Below, piece by piece: positions 36,416 to 48,854 of a stretch of DNA of 64,000 bases. The stretch comes from Clitoria ternatea (Eukaryota; Streptophyta; Magnoliopsida; Fabales; Fabaceae). Each line of letters begins with the position of its first letter. Position 1 is the first letter of the stretch. Under the pieces are notes generated by a model. The model had not been told where the DNA came from. It saw only the letters and a list, made by a program, of their open reading frames with translations, and searched no databases. The stretch covers positions 9,062,001-9,126,000 of the forward strand of contig CM075675.1 of assembly GCA_037962975.1 (NCBI GenBank). Reading direction: 5' to 3'. Made by a program: the position numbers and the translations under genes.

Positions 36416-38179
36416 GATTCCAAATGACAAGGGAAAGAAGTTAGGACGAGAACTTGGTTTAATAATATATTTAGAAAAGACACGAGTTCCCCTGTTTACA
36501 AAGAAACCACTCAAAAAAATTAAATACTTGTAGGTGGTTAGCAGGTGTGTGGTACTTATTTAGTATATGCATACATACAAAGCAATCAATCAAGCTATGG
36601 TACAGAGTGTCCACACATGAACTAAGTTATATCTCAATCATGCATTTGCCTAGCTAGTTGAATAATTGAATTGTCATTTGTGACACTTGCTGAAGAGGTT
36701 AGGAGTAATATATCTAACATGGACTAGCCTGTTCTTCTCACACTCCACTGTTATTAGTGTCAATTGAACATTATAATTTTTTTTTACATAAAGTAAAAAT
36801 GAGTTGACTCTTTGAGTTTTACTAAAGTCTGTGTATGTCTTAAGATTTAATGAACAGTTAGTTACTTATAGGTCAAGAACCAATAATATTTTCATATTGA
36901 ATGACTCAATTGTATAAAGATCACACAATTACAATCATATATCAGTGCTCAAGATATAATAGGTATTATCTTTACCTAATCAAAATTGATAACCCTTGTT
37001 AAGGAAATAATTGAAAACTAAAATAAAATATAGTTTTCCTAAAACATGTAATTACATTTCTTATACATTTTTAATAGAAAATTATTTATTAAGTTCTAAA
37101 TAACCCTTAATTAACAAAGCCTAATAAAAATATATATTTTTAGAGTAATTTAATAGTTGATTCACTATTTTTTGAAAAAAAAAATATTTTGGTTATTTGT
37201 TTTTTATATTTAATTTAAAATTAATTATGCATCTATATATAAAAATGTTTTATCTCCTTTAACTTATACTTTTAAATTAATTATTATTTATCCACATTTG
37301 TCTTATAATTCTAAATTATTCTTCTTAAGTATTTTTAAATGTATATAAATTTTAAAATACACAAAATATACTTACTAATTGACATGAGCAGTTCTGCACA
37401 TACTGGTATCTTCATGTGGCTAATTAATTTGTCCCCACTAACATTGTTATGCTTAAAATAATAAAGAAGAACAATAGAAGAAAGTTGAATCATAGTGATA
37501 GGTTTATGTGTAAATGTGGGTGCATGGTTCTTAAAGTTTTGCTCTCTTGGGGTACGCAAACTTTATAGCTGAGATACTGTAAGCACTGAGTTGTTCTTTG
37601 TCAACCAGTCTGTGTAACACTTTACGGTTACGAATCACGGAACATATAATACAGGTGTAGGGGGGCCATGACATTTAAGAAAAAGAAGCTGAACTTAATG
37701 TTCATGCAGCTACACAAAGGTAATTCTGCTTATTTTTCTAAACTTTTTTTCTTTGGAACATCAGCAAACGGCTGTAAATAGTGTGTTAGGAGTGGAAATC
37801 AAGGTTTAAACTTTACCTTTATTTCTTCATATTTATGTGACGCACAGTGTCTCGCGCTGTTTAAAAATTGTTAATACCACTTGTGCTGAAATGATCTAAG
37901 CTATTTTTATGCCAAACATATGCAAAGAGACTCTAGATATTTTTAAATGTAAATTTACAATTAGCTAATACATTTCTCTTTGTAAATCCAATATAGCCTT
38001 TAATGATATTTATTTTGGTTTGATATACTCTATTTTGATTCAAGTCCAAAATTATTATGAGTGTTAAAGCTGTCCCTACTAAAATTTAATGGTATTATTT
38101 TGGCACTCAAACCTAACAGAGTATTGTAAATTAAGTTACCGCGTAAGCTAATCCACTGGTTTGATGGTAATTAATTTAC
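36416..38179. other. Upstream region of CLE gene 2, no other gene seen
   Basis: Minus-strand TATA candidates are CTAAATATATTATT (36461-36474) and GCATATACTAAATAAG (36555-36570). The second would give a more usual leader length. The rest is AT-rich with no supported gene. Confidence 0.4.
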
Positions 38180-38930
38180 ATAATGATATTGTATCCTTTT
38201 ATGATGATGTAGGAAGGGGATCTAGTGCTCTTTTTTCTTTCTCTTAGTTCAAGGATGGCAACAAAAGAATATGGAGAAAATAAAAAATTAAGATTGTGAA
38301 AATAAAGAAAGTGGACAAGGCAAAGAGAAAAGGAAAACAGGGAAATGGGGAAATGAGGGAAAGGGTTTGGAAAGGTAAAAGGAAAAACCAGGATTAGTGA
38401 AAAAAGGGAAAGTGGAGACGTCACCTTACGAAGATAAGTCTCAAATCTCACCACCTAAGGGGAGGAAACCCTAAGATAAGAACTTGCCTAGGTTAAGAAA
38501 CTCTAGCTAAAAAGGAGGGAAACTCAACTCATTTCTCAAAAAAAGAAGAAATATATTCTCTAATTCAATGTGTATATTTTACAAAGGATAGTATACCTTA
38601 TATAGGTTAGGGGACACACCACTTAACCTAATAGGCTTCACTCACTCTTAAGCCCAAAAACACAAAAACTAAAGAAAATTAAGAAAGTTGGCCAAATACA
38701 ATGCTCAAAAACACTTACAACGCAAAGATGACCATATAAGGCCCAATGGTCTTTCTATCCCTAATTTAAAAGAATGACAAAATTAAAAAGAATAGAAAAA
38801 AAGAACTATTTAGGACAAAAGAAGCCCTTCTGGCTCTATCCTCGTTAGGCCCTCTTTCCTCAAAATGATTTGACCTCAAATCCTATAGATCCAAAGTTAT
38901 TAGTAATTCTACAAGGAATAAGGAACATTG
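38180..38930 (-). repeat. Possible gypsy LTR fragment with pol tail
   Basis: Minus-strand sequence near 38880-38850 reads DLRSNHFEE, like the tail DLRSNxFxE seen at the end of several plant gypsy polyproteins. To its left lies 650 bp with LTR-like features (ACCTTATATAGGTTAGGGG near 38600, paired ACCTAA motifs). No terminal repeats or TSD were found, so this is tentative. Confidence 0.3.
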
Positions 38931-39692
38931 GTCCAAAAAAATGGTGAAAAGAAAAAAGTTAATCAGGATCAAATATGAAGATTATAAAGCTATGCGTAAG
39001 CAAAAGATAGATATCATCATAAAATACAATGAGATGAGTCTAGAGAAATACACATATAAAACTATGTGGTAACCCTAGAACCGTATGGAAGAACCCATAT
39101 GATGTATGTGCAAATGAGATAGAATATGAAGTGAATGTAAAGAAATAAGGTGTAGTATAAGAAAAGTACATATCATGCAAAACCATGTGTGACGTCCTTA
39201 GTAATTTCTCGAATAAATTTTTCGCGTTTTAAAAAAAAAATCATTTTTGAAATTTGTAATAAGTCATGTAAAAGTTGATAAACGCGGATTATTATCATAC
39301 ATACTAGTCGTGAATAATTAAAGTCATGAAATATTTATATATAGCAGAAACGATTTAGAAAAATACAGTACATGAAACATTATATTATTATTACAACCCA
39401 TCAAATTATAATAAAGTCAAATTCCAAACAATAATTCACGTAAACTCCATTCATGGCATCACTCTTCATTCTGTGTAGCATTCACTGTAAAAATTAATGT
39501 AAGAGTGAGACAGAATATAGAATAATTATAAAATAAATAAAATTGCACAAACACAACTAACAAGGCATAATGATATGATGAAAATGCCAAACAAGTTCAT
39601 TTATAATTAATAAATCTTAAATTAGTCAAATGATGTCATGCTGGATCCATTTGGTTTGGTAGGAATACTGTAGTAAAAAGTCTCATAGAGAC

Positions 39693-39875
39693 TCCAGTAG
39701 GAATTAGCATAACCATGAATCCCTACATCTTCATGGCTCCTGCGAAAATAAGTGCACAAGTAGGAATTAGCATAACCATGAATCCCTACACTTTCATGGC
39801 TCCTGCAGTACCGCAGTACACAAGTAGGACTTAGCATAACCATAAATCCCTACACTCCATGGCTCCTGCAAAAAA
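39693..39875. repeat. 64-bp tandem repeat, three copies
   Basis: The phrase AGCATAACCATGAATCCCTA recurs at about 39706, 39770 and 39833, each followed by CATGGCTCCTGC. Periods are 64 and 63 bp. It lies inside the LTR of gypsy element 2. Confidence 0.9.
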
Positions 39876-40599
39876 TAGGGCTTAAACTCATCATAGAGTA
39901 ACCCCCACCAGGGTAGGCAATCATGGAACCCCTAAATTCCATGGTGCGTCCAAATGCTTATGATGCATGAATGCCTTTAATTCTCTTTGTCATTTAACAT
40001 ACCATGATATCAATATTTCCAAAACCACTTGGAAAACCACAAGTCCTCAAAGGACACATCACATATAATAATTTTCAGAATCATGGATTTACTGTTTCAA
40101 CCACATGTATCAATATCCGCAAAGTATTCATGTATATATATATATATCAATTTAGTCATTCGTATTTATTCACCACCAAAGTATACAAACTATATGATAC
40201 TCATTAGACACTCAACATCATCCATAACAATTCATAGTCACTCAAGAATTCAATAATAAATTGTTACCCATAGGGAAAATATCATTTTCATCCATAATAA
40301 CCATTATAAGTAAATTTCAGCATTTCCAACAGCGACATATCTTAGTAAAACAACCATAACATGAGCAAATCAAAACCTTTTCAAGTGATTCCACTTTCTG
40401 TAGTTCAATAATAAAATTATCTACAACTTTTATGAAGACCATAAATCCAAATTCCAAACAGAAACACCACTTATCCACAGAATACAAAACTGCCTCAAAG
40501 AGAGTTTTCAAAACGTACATATGATAGTATTTTCAACGTTTCTGGAGTTACAAAAATAATTTTGGCATGGGACAAGTTCTAAATTACTCCTAACACAAT

Positions 40600-41330
40600 T
40601 ATCTACAACTTTCATAAAGACACTGATCACTAATTCTCACCACAAAATTCTCAGTTTTAAAAATAAAATTTGTATTTCAGATTAACAGAATTACAGCTTG
40701 TACATACTTCAGTATTTTAGGCATAACTCGAGCTACAAAAATCATTTTGACTTGAAACCACTTTCTACAGATCCATAACATAAATATATACAACTTTTAT
40801 GAAGACATCAAAGTCTAAAAACGTATGTATAATTCCCAGAATATTCATATATGCACAAAACACAAGATAAGTATTTCAATCGGACATGCTGTAGTATTTT
40901 GATCATAACTCATGCTATACATATCCAATTTAGTCAGTTCAGGTCTCAAAATTCATATAACAAGAAGATCTAACACTTTGATGAAGACACTGATCACTAA
41001 TTCTCACCACAAAATTCCCAGTTTTAAAAATAAAATACGTATCTCAAGTTAATAGATTTACAGCTAGAACATACTTCAGTATTTTAGGCATAACTCGAGC
41101 TACAAAAATCATTTTGACTTGAAACCACTTTCTACAGATCCATAACACAAATATATACAACTTTTATGAAGACATCAAAGGCTGATTATGCATGTATAAG
41201 TCCCGGAATTTTAATATATACACAAAACATAGGATAAATATTCCACTCAGACATGCTGTAGTATTTTGGCTATAACTTTTGATAGACATATCCAAATCAA
41301 TTGATTCAAGTCTTAGAATTCACATAACAA
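40600..41330. repeat. Tandem duplication, period about 367 bp
   Basis: CACTGATCACTAATTCTCAC begins at 40621 and again at 40988. The following 270 bp match closely, including GGCATAACTCGAGCTACAAA and TTGAAACCACTTTCTACAGA. It is part of the LTR. Confidence 0.88.
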
Positions 41331-41789
41331 AAATATCTACAACTTTGATGAAGAAGTCAGAATCAAATTCATACGTTTTCAGCTTCAAAATTGAGCAACA
41401 AGATACGAAAATAAAACTGGAATCCTAGGACAGCATACAATTCTACCCATTTCATAATCATTCACAACCCTGTCCCCTCTTACTTGGATTGAAGATAGTT
41501 GGCTGATTGAAAATGGTCTCCTTGCTGTCCTAGCTTCAGATCGAAGGTGTATTGATGGAGAAAAGGAATTGAGAGTTTCAGAATCATTGTGTGTTTGTTT
41601 AATAATGCAAGGCAGTGGGAGACAACTTTCCATGAGTGGGTTTCTAGTGGGCTGTTAGTGGGAAATAAGGGTGGTTTAGATTGAAAGTAAGCTCCATTTC
41701 TACCGCCTACCCACTGGAGTGTGCATGATTGAAGAATATTTATTAAAATATGCAATAGATGACAAAATTAGAGTCAAAACGTTAATCCT

Positions 41790-43060
41790 GACACTGAATA
41801 CCGACTGAGATTCCACTCGGTCAGTCTCTAAACCGACTGGAAACTGCCAGTCGTGTGAAGAAGAAGGGAATCTGAGTCCCTCTCGCTCAAGCGAATACAC
41901 TCTCTCGCTTGAGCGAGTGCCATACATTGCACTGTCAGGGGAAGTTTTGCTCAAGCGAATACCGACTCGCTTGAGCGAGACTCACAAGCCTCGCTTATTC
42001 CACTCTCACTCGCTTAAGCGAGGAATTCATTCGCTTAAGTGAAATCCGACCAGAGGTAGTCATTCCCCAAACCGACTCCTCTTACTCAGTTTTCACTCGG
42101 CACAATTTATTCCCAACCGAGTCATTCTTCACTCAGTTTTTCACTCAACAATATATATCAAAACCGAGTCAACTCTCAATCTGTCCACTTGGCATCATCA
42201 CTCAAGTCCGAGTCATCTGAATCAGTTTTTCACTCGGTTAACTCATTCCAGACTGACTCAAAGCTCTCAAGTTCCCACTCGGCAGAAACTTCTTAAACCG
42301 ACTCAACTCTTAATCAGTTCTCACTCGGTGAATTACCTCAAAACTGACTCTTCTTTCTTGTAGTCATTCACTCAGCAATTAACACACCACTCAATCAGTG
42401 GTCCACCTAGTATCATAATTCAGTCCGAGTCCTCTCTCACTCAGACTTTCGCTCGATAAATCCATTCCAAATCTGAGTCTCCACACACACACGGTTCCAG
42501 TCGGTTAGACTTTTCAGAAACCGATTCTCCCTCATAGTTGTCCACTCACTCGGAATCTCATTCCAGGATTGACACATCTAGGCAATCATACACCGTGTGT
42601 CCCCAGTCGGAACCCTGCCACTCGGAAATACATTTTCCTTTGTACCTCACTCAAAAATAAAGGCACTCAGTGAATCTTTCATTCAGAATTGCAACATCTG
42701 ACCATGATTAACTCGGAAACGAGTCTTTGGAAAATACTTGACTCGGGAATGAGTCTTTCTGGGGTGTTTGACTCGGAAACGAGTCTTTCTAAGCAATTTG
42801 ACTCGGCAGTGAGTCACCCCAAGGTGAACTCAGATCCTTTCACCCAGAAGAGGTTCTATCAAACCCTCTTCACTCAGAAATGTCCCTGAGACAGGGATTC
42901 CACTCGGAAGAGATCCTCTTGGCCATGTTCCACTCGGAAAACATAACCTTCACTCGGAATTTCAATATTTTACTCGGAATGATCTTAGTCACTCGGAACA
43001 GAGCCTCTTCCTTACTCGGACAGTCCTTTCTAAGGCATGTTTCACTCGGAAAATGGATAT
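41790..43060. repeat. ACTCGG / CGCTTGAGCG motif-rich zone in LTR
   Basis: From 41880 to 42045 there are about six CGCTCAAGCG or CGCTTGAGCG palindromes. From 41810 to 43045 the hexamer ACTCGG and its inverse CCGACT/CCGAGT recur every 15-60 bp, more than 30 times with near variants, often as ACTCGGAAACGAGTC. No other LTR in the window shows the ACTCGG series. Confidence 0.85.
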
Positions 43061-43277
43061 TATCATCAAAGATCTATATAAATTCCATATTTATACTCAA
43101 AAATGGAATTTTTTGAAGTAATACAAGTCATCCATTGGATGTTTTATTCATTGATTATTACTTACAGACCTTCTATACTTCATAATTTACAAAATAGGAC
43201 TATTATTAAAAACAGGATGTTACATTTCTCCCACCCTAATAAAAATTTCGTCCTCAAAATTTAATATGACGCACTCT

Positions 43278-45576
43278 TCAGTGAAACAATTCTGGGTATT
43301 GCGTCCTCATAGCATCTTCACGCTCCCAAGTCAGAGTTACATCATTTCCTTGTTTCCATGCAACCTTCACTAATTGTACATTCTTGTTTCTCAGGTGTTT
43401 AATCGACCTTTCTATGATCTGTGTGGGTTCTGTAGGGATGGTCAGATTTTCTCTAACTTCAACATCATCAGTAGCAATCACATGAGTGGGGTCTTGTACA
43501 AACTTCCTCAATTGTGATACATGAAACACATTGTGCAAATTTGCAAGATGAGGAGGAAGTGCAATCTGATAAGCCACTGTGCCAATCCTCTTTAGAATTT
43601 CATAGGGTCCAATGAACCTTGGACTTAACTTCTTACTCTTCAATGCTCGGCCAATCCCCTTGTGAGGTTAAACCTTCAAAAGTACATGATCACCAACTTG
43701 AAATTCAAGTAGTTTCCTCCTTTTATCATAATAGTGTTTCTGTCTATCTTGGGATGTCTTCATCTTCTCTCTGATTACTTCTATTTGTTCAGTAGTCTGC
43801 TGCACAATTTCAGGTCCTAATGCCAAACTTTCTCCAGTTTCTAACCAACAAAGGGGCGTTCGACACTTTCTACCATATAAGGCCTCAAATGGAGCCATAC
43901 CAATACTGCTATGGTAACTATTGTTATACGTGAATTCAATCAGTGGAAGAAACTGCTCCCAACTACCACCATGTTCAAGTACACAAGATCGCAGTAAGTC
44001 TTCCAAACTTTGTATGGTAAGCTCTGACTGTCCATCTGTTTGGGGATGGTAAGCTAAACTTAATCGAAGTCTCGAACCCAACTCGTGATGCAAGCTTCCC
44101 CAGAATCGGGAAGTGAACCTCGGATCTCTATCTGACACAATACTGGATGGTACACCATGAAGTCTCACGATCTCTTTCACATATAATTGTGCCAACTTTT
44201 ATAGAGAATTCTTCATATTCATTGGAAGAAAGTGAACATACTTAGTCAATCTGTCTACAATAACCCAGATTGCATCATTTCCTGAATGTGTCCTTGGTAA
44301 ACCTGACACAAAGTCCATTGAAATGTCATCCCATTTCCAGACAGGAATCTCCAATGGTTGTAGTTCACCAGATGGCTTTTGATATTCCACTTTGGCTTTT
44401 TGACACACCAGACATGAAGACACATATTCAGCTATTTCTTTCTTCATCCTTGGCCACCAAAAGCTTTTCTTCAGATCTTGATACATCTTAGTTGATCCAG
44501 GATGAATGCTCAACATACTTTTATGCGCTTCTTCTAGGATTGTCCTTCTCAGATCAACATCATCTGGTACATAAATTCTGCTTCTGATTCTCCAAATTCC
44601 ATCTGATCCTTCTTGTAATCCCATATCCTTTCCATTCGCCTGCAACTCTCTCAACTCCTGTAATTGCAAGTCCTCTGTCTGCCTTTCACCTATCAGCTTC
44701 AGAAAATCATTGGTTATTTTCAAAGTTCCCAAGGTCATACTTTTTGAAGATTTCAACTCCACACCTAAGTTCATATCTCTGAACTGTTCTATCATCTCCA
44801 TCTCTTTTACCATTAAAGATGCCATATGAATGGATTTCCTACTAAGTGCATCCGCTACCACATTTGCTTTTCCTGGATGGTACTTCAAATCAAAATCATA
44901 ATCTTTAAGAAACTCCATCCACCTACGCTGCCTCATGTTCAATTCCTTCTGATCGAACAAATACTTTAAGCTCTTGTGGTCACTGAACACTTCAAACTTG
45001 ACTCCATACAAATGGTGTCTCCAGATTTTCAGAGCAAATACCACTGCTGCCAATTCTAGATCATGCGTCGGGTAGTTCATCTCATATGGTCTCAACTGTC
45101 TAGAAGCATAGGCAACCACCTTCCGTTGTTGCATTAAAACATAACCTAAGCCCATTTTAGAAGCATCGTAATAAACCACAAAGTCTTCTTGTGGATTAGG
45201 CAAAGTTAAAACTGGAGCAGATGTAAGCTTCGTTTTTAGTTCCTGGAAAATTTTCTCACACTCTGGAGTCCAAACAAAAGGTTGATTCTTCCGGGTTAGA
45301 TGAGTCATTGGTAGGGCAATTCGAGAAAACCCCTCGATGAATCTCCGATAATAACCAGCTAACCCTAGGAAGCCTCGTATTTCAGTGACTGAAGTAGGTC
45401 TCTCCCAGTTTGTTACAGCTTCTATTTTAGAAGGGTCCACAGACACTCCTTCGCTTGAGATTACATGGCCTAGGAACTTTACCTCTTTCAACCAGAATTC
45501 ACATTTAGACAACTTAGCATACAACTGCTTCTCTTTCAGGATCTGCAATACCACTCTAAGATGCTTTTCATGCTCC
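43278..45576 (-). pseudogene. Gypsy element 2 pol, RT end to chromodomain-like tail
   Basis: It begins in the RT connection (LYAKLSKCEFWLKEVKFLG) right at the CACTA insertion. RNase H follows (YYDASKMGLGYVLMQ, FSDHKSLKYLFDQKELN). The integrase HHCC finger is HPGSTKMYQDLKKSFWW and CLVCQ at about 44490-44395. The catalytic core has MDFVSGLP, SDRDPRFTSRFWG and YHPQTDGQSE, so the DDE residues are present. The end is a chromodomain-like tail (LRNKNVQLVKVAW...WEREDAMRTQYPELF). Only two in-frame stops interrupt 2.3 kb (44196-44198 and 43665-43667), both TAA. This segment would make the RNase H and integrase of the element, but it is cut off from RT by the insertion. Confidence 0.92.
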
Positions 45577-45579
45577 TCC

Positions 45580-46148
45580 CACTACTAAAAAAACCCTAAA
45601 CAGCTACCTCAATTTAGCGACCAACGATTCCCGTCGCTAAATAGCGACCGTATTAGCGACCGCTAAGGGGAAGAGACCTGGAATACCAAACATAGTGACA
45701 AAAATCAGCGACCAACACAATACCGTCGCTAAATTTGGCAAAGAACCGTCACTAATACCGTCGCTAAATCTTACCCCGTCACTGATACGGTCGCTAAAGT
45801 TATTTCCCTCCATTTTTTTGGTTTCCCTCCAACTTATATATGGCGCCAACTGATAGCGACGGTTACTCTGCCGTCGCTATGTCTTCCAAGAAATCAGCGA
45901 CGCCGAGTCGCCGTCGCTAGAGACAAGGTAGTGACGGCAGGGTACCGCCGTCGCTATGTATGGATACTTCAGCCACGGTGTTCTGCGGTCGCTAAGGTTC
46001 TTGGAGCCTTTCAAAATTTTGGAGGGATTTGTAAAATGAGCGACGGATGTAGTCGTCGCTAGTGTTGTTATATTAGCGACACAGGTCGTTTCCGTCGCTA
46101 TCAGTTTAATTCAGTGACCTTTATAGCGACCGGTGTTACCGTCGCTAA
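45580..46148. repeat. 5' terminal and subterminal repeat zone of the CACTA element
   Basis: More than 20 AGCGAC(GG) or (CC)GTCGCT motifs occur in 560 bp, mostly as inverted pairs with short loops, such as TAGCGACCGGTGTTACCGTCGCTA at the end of the zone (46123-46146). In En/Spm relatives such arrays bind the TNPA-type protein for synapsis of the ends. Confidence 0.9.
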
Positions 46149-46149
46149 G

Positions 46150-46526
46150 TGTTAAATGTATTTCGGGGAAAACCTATTTTCCCCAATCTCTTCCTCCCTC
46201 AGACTTCGTCTCCTTCATCTCTGTACCCTAAACCCCTCAGACTTCGTCTCCTTCGTCTCTCTACCTCCATCATTCTCTCTCTTGAACCACCAACCACCGT
46301 CTCCCCCTTACCACTGAACCACCCTTGCCCGAAGGTCTGAAGCACCGTGTCCCCCTTACCACCGAACTACCATCCCCCAAATCTCTGAGCCACCGTGGTC
46401 CCCAGTAAGAAACCGCCGTCTCTCTTCACCCTCTCCGTTGGAAGCTTCGACCATTTGAGGCTCCGTTCCCTCCGTCGTTTTAGAGCCACCGTCTGTTCTC
46501 CACCGGCTTCCTCCTTCGTGACTGCA
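46150..46526 (+). other. Probable non-coding first exon of the CACTA transcript
   Basis: A C/T-rich stretch (CTTCCTCCCTCAGACTTCG, repeated at 46230) follows the subterminal array and ends in GACTGCAG|GTAACG, a good splice-donor context at 46527. This position after the terminal array fits a transcript leader. No TATA box was fixed. A further leader exon could end at 49720 (TTTCGACG|GTAATC). Confidence 0.4.
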
Positions 46527-46729
46527 GGTAACGTACATCGTTCCCTCTATTTTTGTTGTCTCTGTATGTGTTGGTTTAGGGTTACTGTGTTGGGTTTCTT
46601 GTATTAGTCCCTTGTTATTTGTTAGTCCCTTAAGATTGAATGGCTGGAAGGTATGGGTACTAAATGTTATAGAATATATCAGACAACTAAGCTAAGTGAA
46701 GTAAAGAGAAACAGAGCATCACACCATTC

Positions 46730-46880
46730 TCAAAAGCAGAATTTAGCTTTGTAGTGGGATTTTGATCTACTGATAACGGTGTCGTATGAACATGGGCAGT
46801 CCTCTCCACTCTGATTGAGCCACCTTTTCTTCTTCTATCTCCTGGAAAAAATGTAGAGCTTACTTCAGGAACTTGAAAAA
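46730..46880 (-). pseudogene. Antisense exon-like fragment, possibly captured
   Basis: On the minus strand an acceptor-like TTTTTCAAG is followed by VPEVSSTFFPGDRRRK and VERTAHVHTTPLSVDQNP, an open stretch of about 50 codons. It has normal amino-acid make-up and is unlike any transposase I know. The source gene is not recognised. It lies inside the CACTA element, opposite to the transposase genes. Confidence 0.35.
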
Positions 46881-47277
46881 CAATAATAAAGGATGTTCTA
46901 ATAAGAAAGTTGGAATTTAATACCATTACGAGCAGTACCATACCTCCTTACTAATTTTCTTTTGCATTTTTATACATTGTTTTGGTTCCATAGTTTACCC
47001 ATATATCATTAATAAGGTCACTAACATAGATTTAATTCCAATCATCTATCTATATAATATGGAACAATCCACATAAAGTAAGTTAGCCTTCTTCGCAAAC
47101 TTTCTTTAGGAAAAATCATAAAGCATGAAACCAAAACTCTCTCTCAGGCTGGTTCATTACATCACCCACATTAAATGAGAAATAAAAGATAACAAAATTT
47201 ACTGGAAGAAGAAACTGAAAGCTTCATGTAACACGTTTAATGATTCTAAGTTTGAAATCCATAAGTGAAAGCTCTAC

Positions 47278-47425
47278 CTGCTGAAGAAGCTCCCTGCACA
47301 CCAATGCCTCCTGTAACTCTTGCATGTGTTTCTGTCTCATGTCTTTAATCTCTTCCTCAAGCTGTCTCACATGACCTTCTTGAGTATCAGCTTCCTCCTT
47401 TGCTGCAAGATATTCCTGCCTAGTT
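47278..47425 (-). pseudogene. Antisense coiled-coil exon fragment, possibly captured
   Basis: On the minus strand the frame reads EYLAAKEEADTQEGHVRQL and EEIKDMRQKHMQELQEALV, then ELLQQ, and ends in CAGCAG|GTAGAG, a plausible splice donor at 47277. A possible acceptor (GAACTAG) lies at about 47423. Heptad spacing and charge pattern suggest a coiled coil. Together with the fragment at 46730-46880 it may come from one host gene copied with its introns. No source gene is recognised. Confidence 0.4.
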
Positions 47426-47499
47426 CATCATGGAATTCAGTTTCTTTTTTTTGAATTGCTAGTGCCAATTCGTCACTTCATCATTTTAAATCTTAAACA

Positions 47500-48540
47500 A
47501 ACACAGAGTCAATCCCAGACATTCATCTCCTGCAATGCAACTTCAATTATAATAGTCAAAACCGGCATGTGATGTGATCTCTACATTTTTGTTTGTAACT
47601 AGTTGGACCAGGCCTTCTTGTTTTTGGATTTCTTTCTACAGATAAGAATAACTATCATTGTAGTATTAGCATAGTATTAGCATAGTATGTTGGTTATTGA
47701 AACTGTGTTGGCTTGCGGTTTTGAAGCTCCTTAAACAAGGGAATAAAATTGATTTTGTAAGGCCATTGTATGAAAGTAAAACTGAAAATAAAGGGCTGTT
47801 TAAGTGGAGGATTGGTCACGGTTTGGAAGAGGTCGAAGAAGGAGGAAGGAAATTTAGATGATTGGAGGTGGAAGGTGGTGGTGTGGCTGTGATTTGGTGG
47901 GCTGTGGTGGTTGATATGGTGGTGCACGGTGGTGTTGGAGGAAGAGAAGAGCTGCTGGAATATGGAATTTTAGAATGAAGGAGGATTGTGAAATGGCTTG
48001 GCCGAGAATGAAGAGTAGCAAGAGTTGATGGGAATATGTTTTAATGATGGAGGAAGTTAACATTAAATGCTAAGTTGAGGCAACTATGGTGGGAGGTGTA
48101 AGTGTGAGTGGGTTGAGCTCTCCTGGAGGTGGCTGCTAGTGGTGGTTGGCTGGAAATCGGTGGCCAAAAAAGTGGGTTGAGCTCTCCTGAAGATCGACAA
48201 ATAGGCCCCACATGTATAATACCGGAAAATCCTTAATATTCTATTATTTAAATATTATTACCTATTAAAAACTTAATCAAATATTATTTTAATATTATAT
48301 ATACACATACATATATATATTTGAATAATTATTAAATATTATAGTTATATATTTTAATTAAATCTTCATTAATTCCTCCTAATTAATCTATTAATCTAAG
48401 CATAAATCATTAAAGGGTAATTAAGCTAGCTACTAGTTCAAAATTTTGCCATGCATCTGTTGTACTGTTTCCTTATACATTAGGGTGTGAAGTTGTGATG
48501 AGAGAAAAGTCAGGATAGTTGTAACTGGAAATAAAGTTTT
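47500..48540. other. Unassigned CACTA interior
   Basis: GGTGGT-rich sequence (47850-48180) with a duplicated phrase GTGGGTTGAGCTCTCCTG at about 48108 and 48172, then AT-rich sequence. No supported gene; could be more captured host DNA. Confidence 0.35.
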
Positions 48541-48587
48541 GGTGTGTTGAAATGAGGTTGAAGTGTAAACTTTTGTTCTTGGGACAG

Positions 48588-48720
48588 GCCACGTTAGCCC
48601 AAAACAGTGATGGTAGAAAGTACTGTCAATATGACTCCGACATTGCAACCGGCCTAGGTGTGGGGTCCTTCTTCATCCTAGTTGCCAGTCAAGTGATCAT
48701 TATGATTGTAACTACCTTGT
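48588..48720 (+). pseudogene. Captured DUF1218 (MWL-type membrane protein) exon fragment
   Basis: After an acceptor (TTGGGACAG, 48579-48587) the frame reads NSDGRKYCQYDSDIATGLG, then VGSFFILVASQVIIMIVTT. This matches the start of exon 2 in plant DUF1218 proteins, four-helix membrane proteins that include the MODIFYING WALL LIGNIN group. Recalled family members read YCxYDSDIATGxGVGAFLFLLASQ at this place. The similarity stops near 48720, where the family normally continues into a Cys-rich loop and two more helices; here unrelated sequence follows. First exon and later part are absent. It is a fragment of a host gene carried inside the CACTA element, in the same orientation as the transposase genes. 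Product unlikely to be functional. Confidence 0.75.
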
Positions 48721-48854
48721 GGACAGAACACACTACATTGTTGTTTCAGCCTCCTCAAGAGCAAAAGAAAGAGCTTTTATTTTGGGCATCCAAAAAAGAG
48801 ATGGAGAAATGGATGTTTCCCTGTGAAGCCCAGATACTCCAAAAATGGAGAAGT

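Larger units (their letters stand above)
39188..43224 (-). repeat. 3' LTR of gypsy element 2 (4.0 kb)
   Basis: On the minus strand it starts TGTAACATCCTG at 43224, right after the purine tract AATTAGGGTGGGAGAAA type (43226-43240), and ends GGACGTCACA at 39188. The ends form the imperfect inverted repeat TGTRACRTCC. At about 4 kb it is a large LTR. It contains three repeat blocks: a 64-bp triplication (39693-39875), a 367-bp tandem duplication (40600-41330), and a terminal zone rich in palindromic motifs (41790-43060). Confidence 0.85.

Noticed and set aside
39622..39843. 73-codon repeat protein with GIHGYANSYL units
   Set aside because: Translation of the 64-bp tandem repeat in the gypsy LTR.
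47694..48063. His/Pro-rich minus-strand frames
   Set aside because: Come from a GGTGGT-rich stretch; no start or splice context, so not called as genes.
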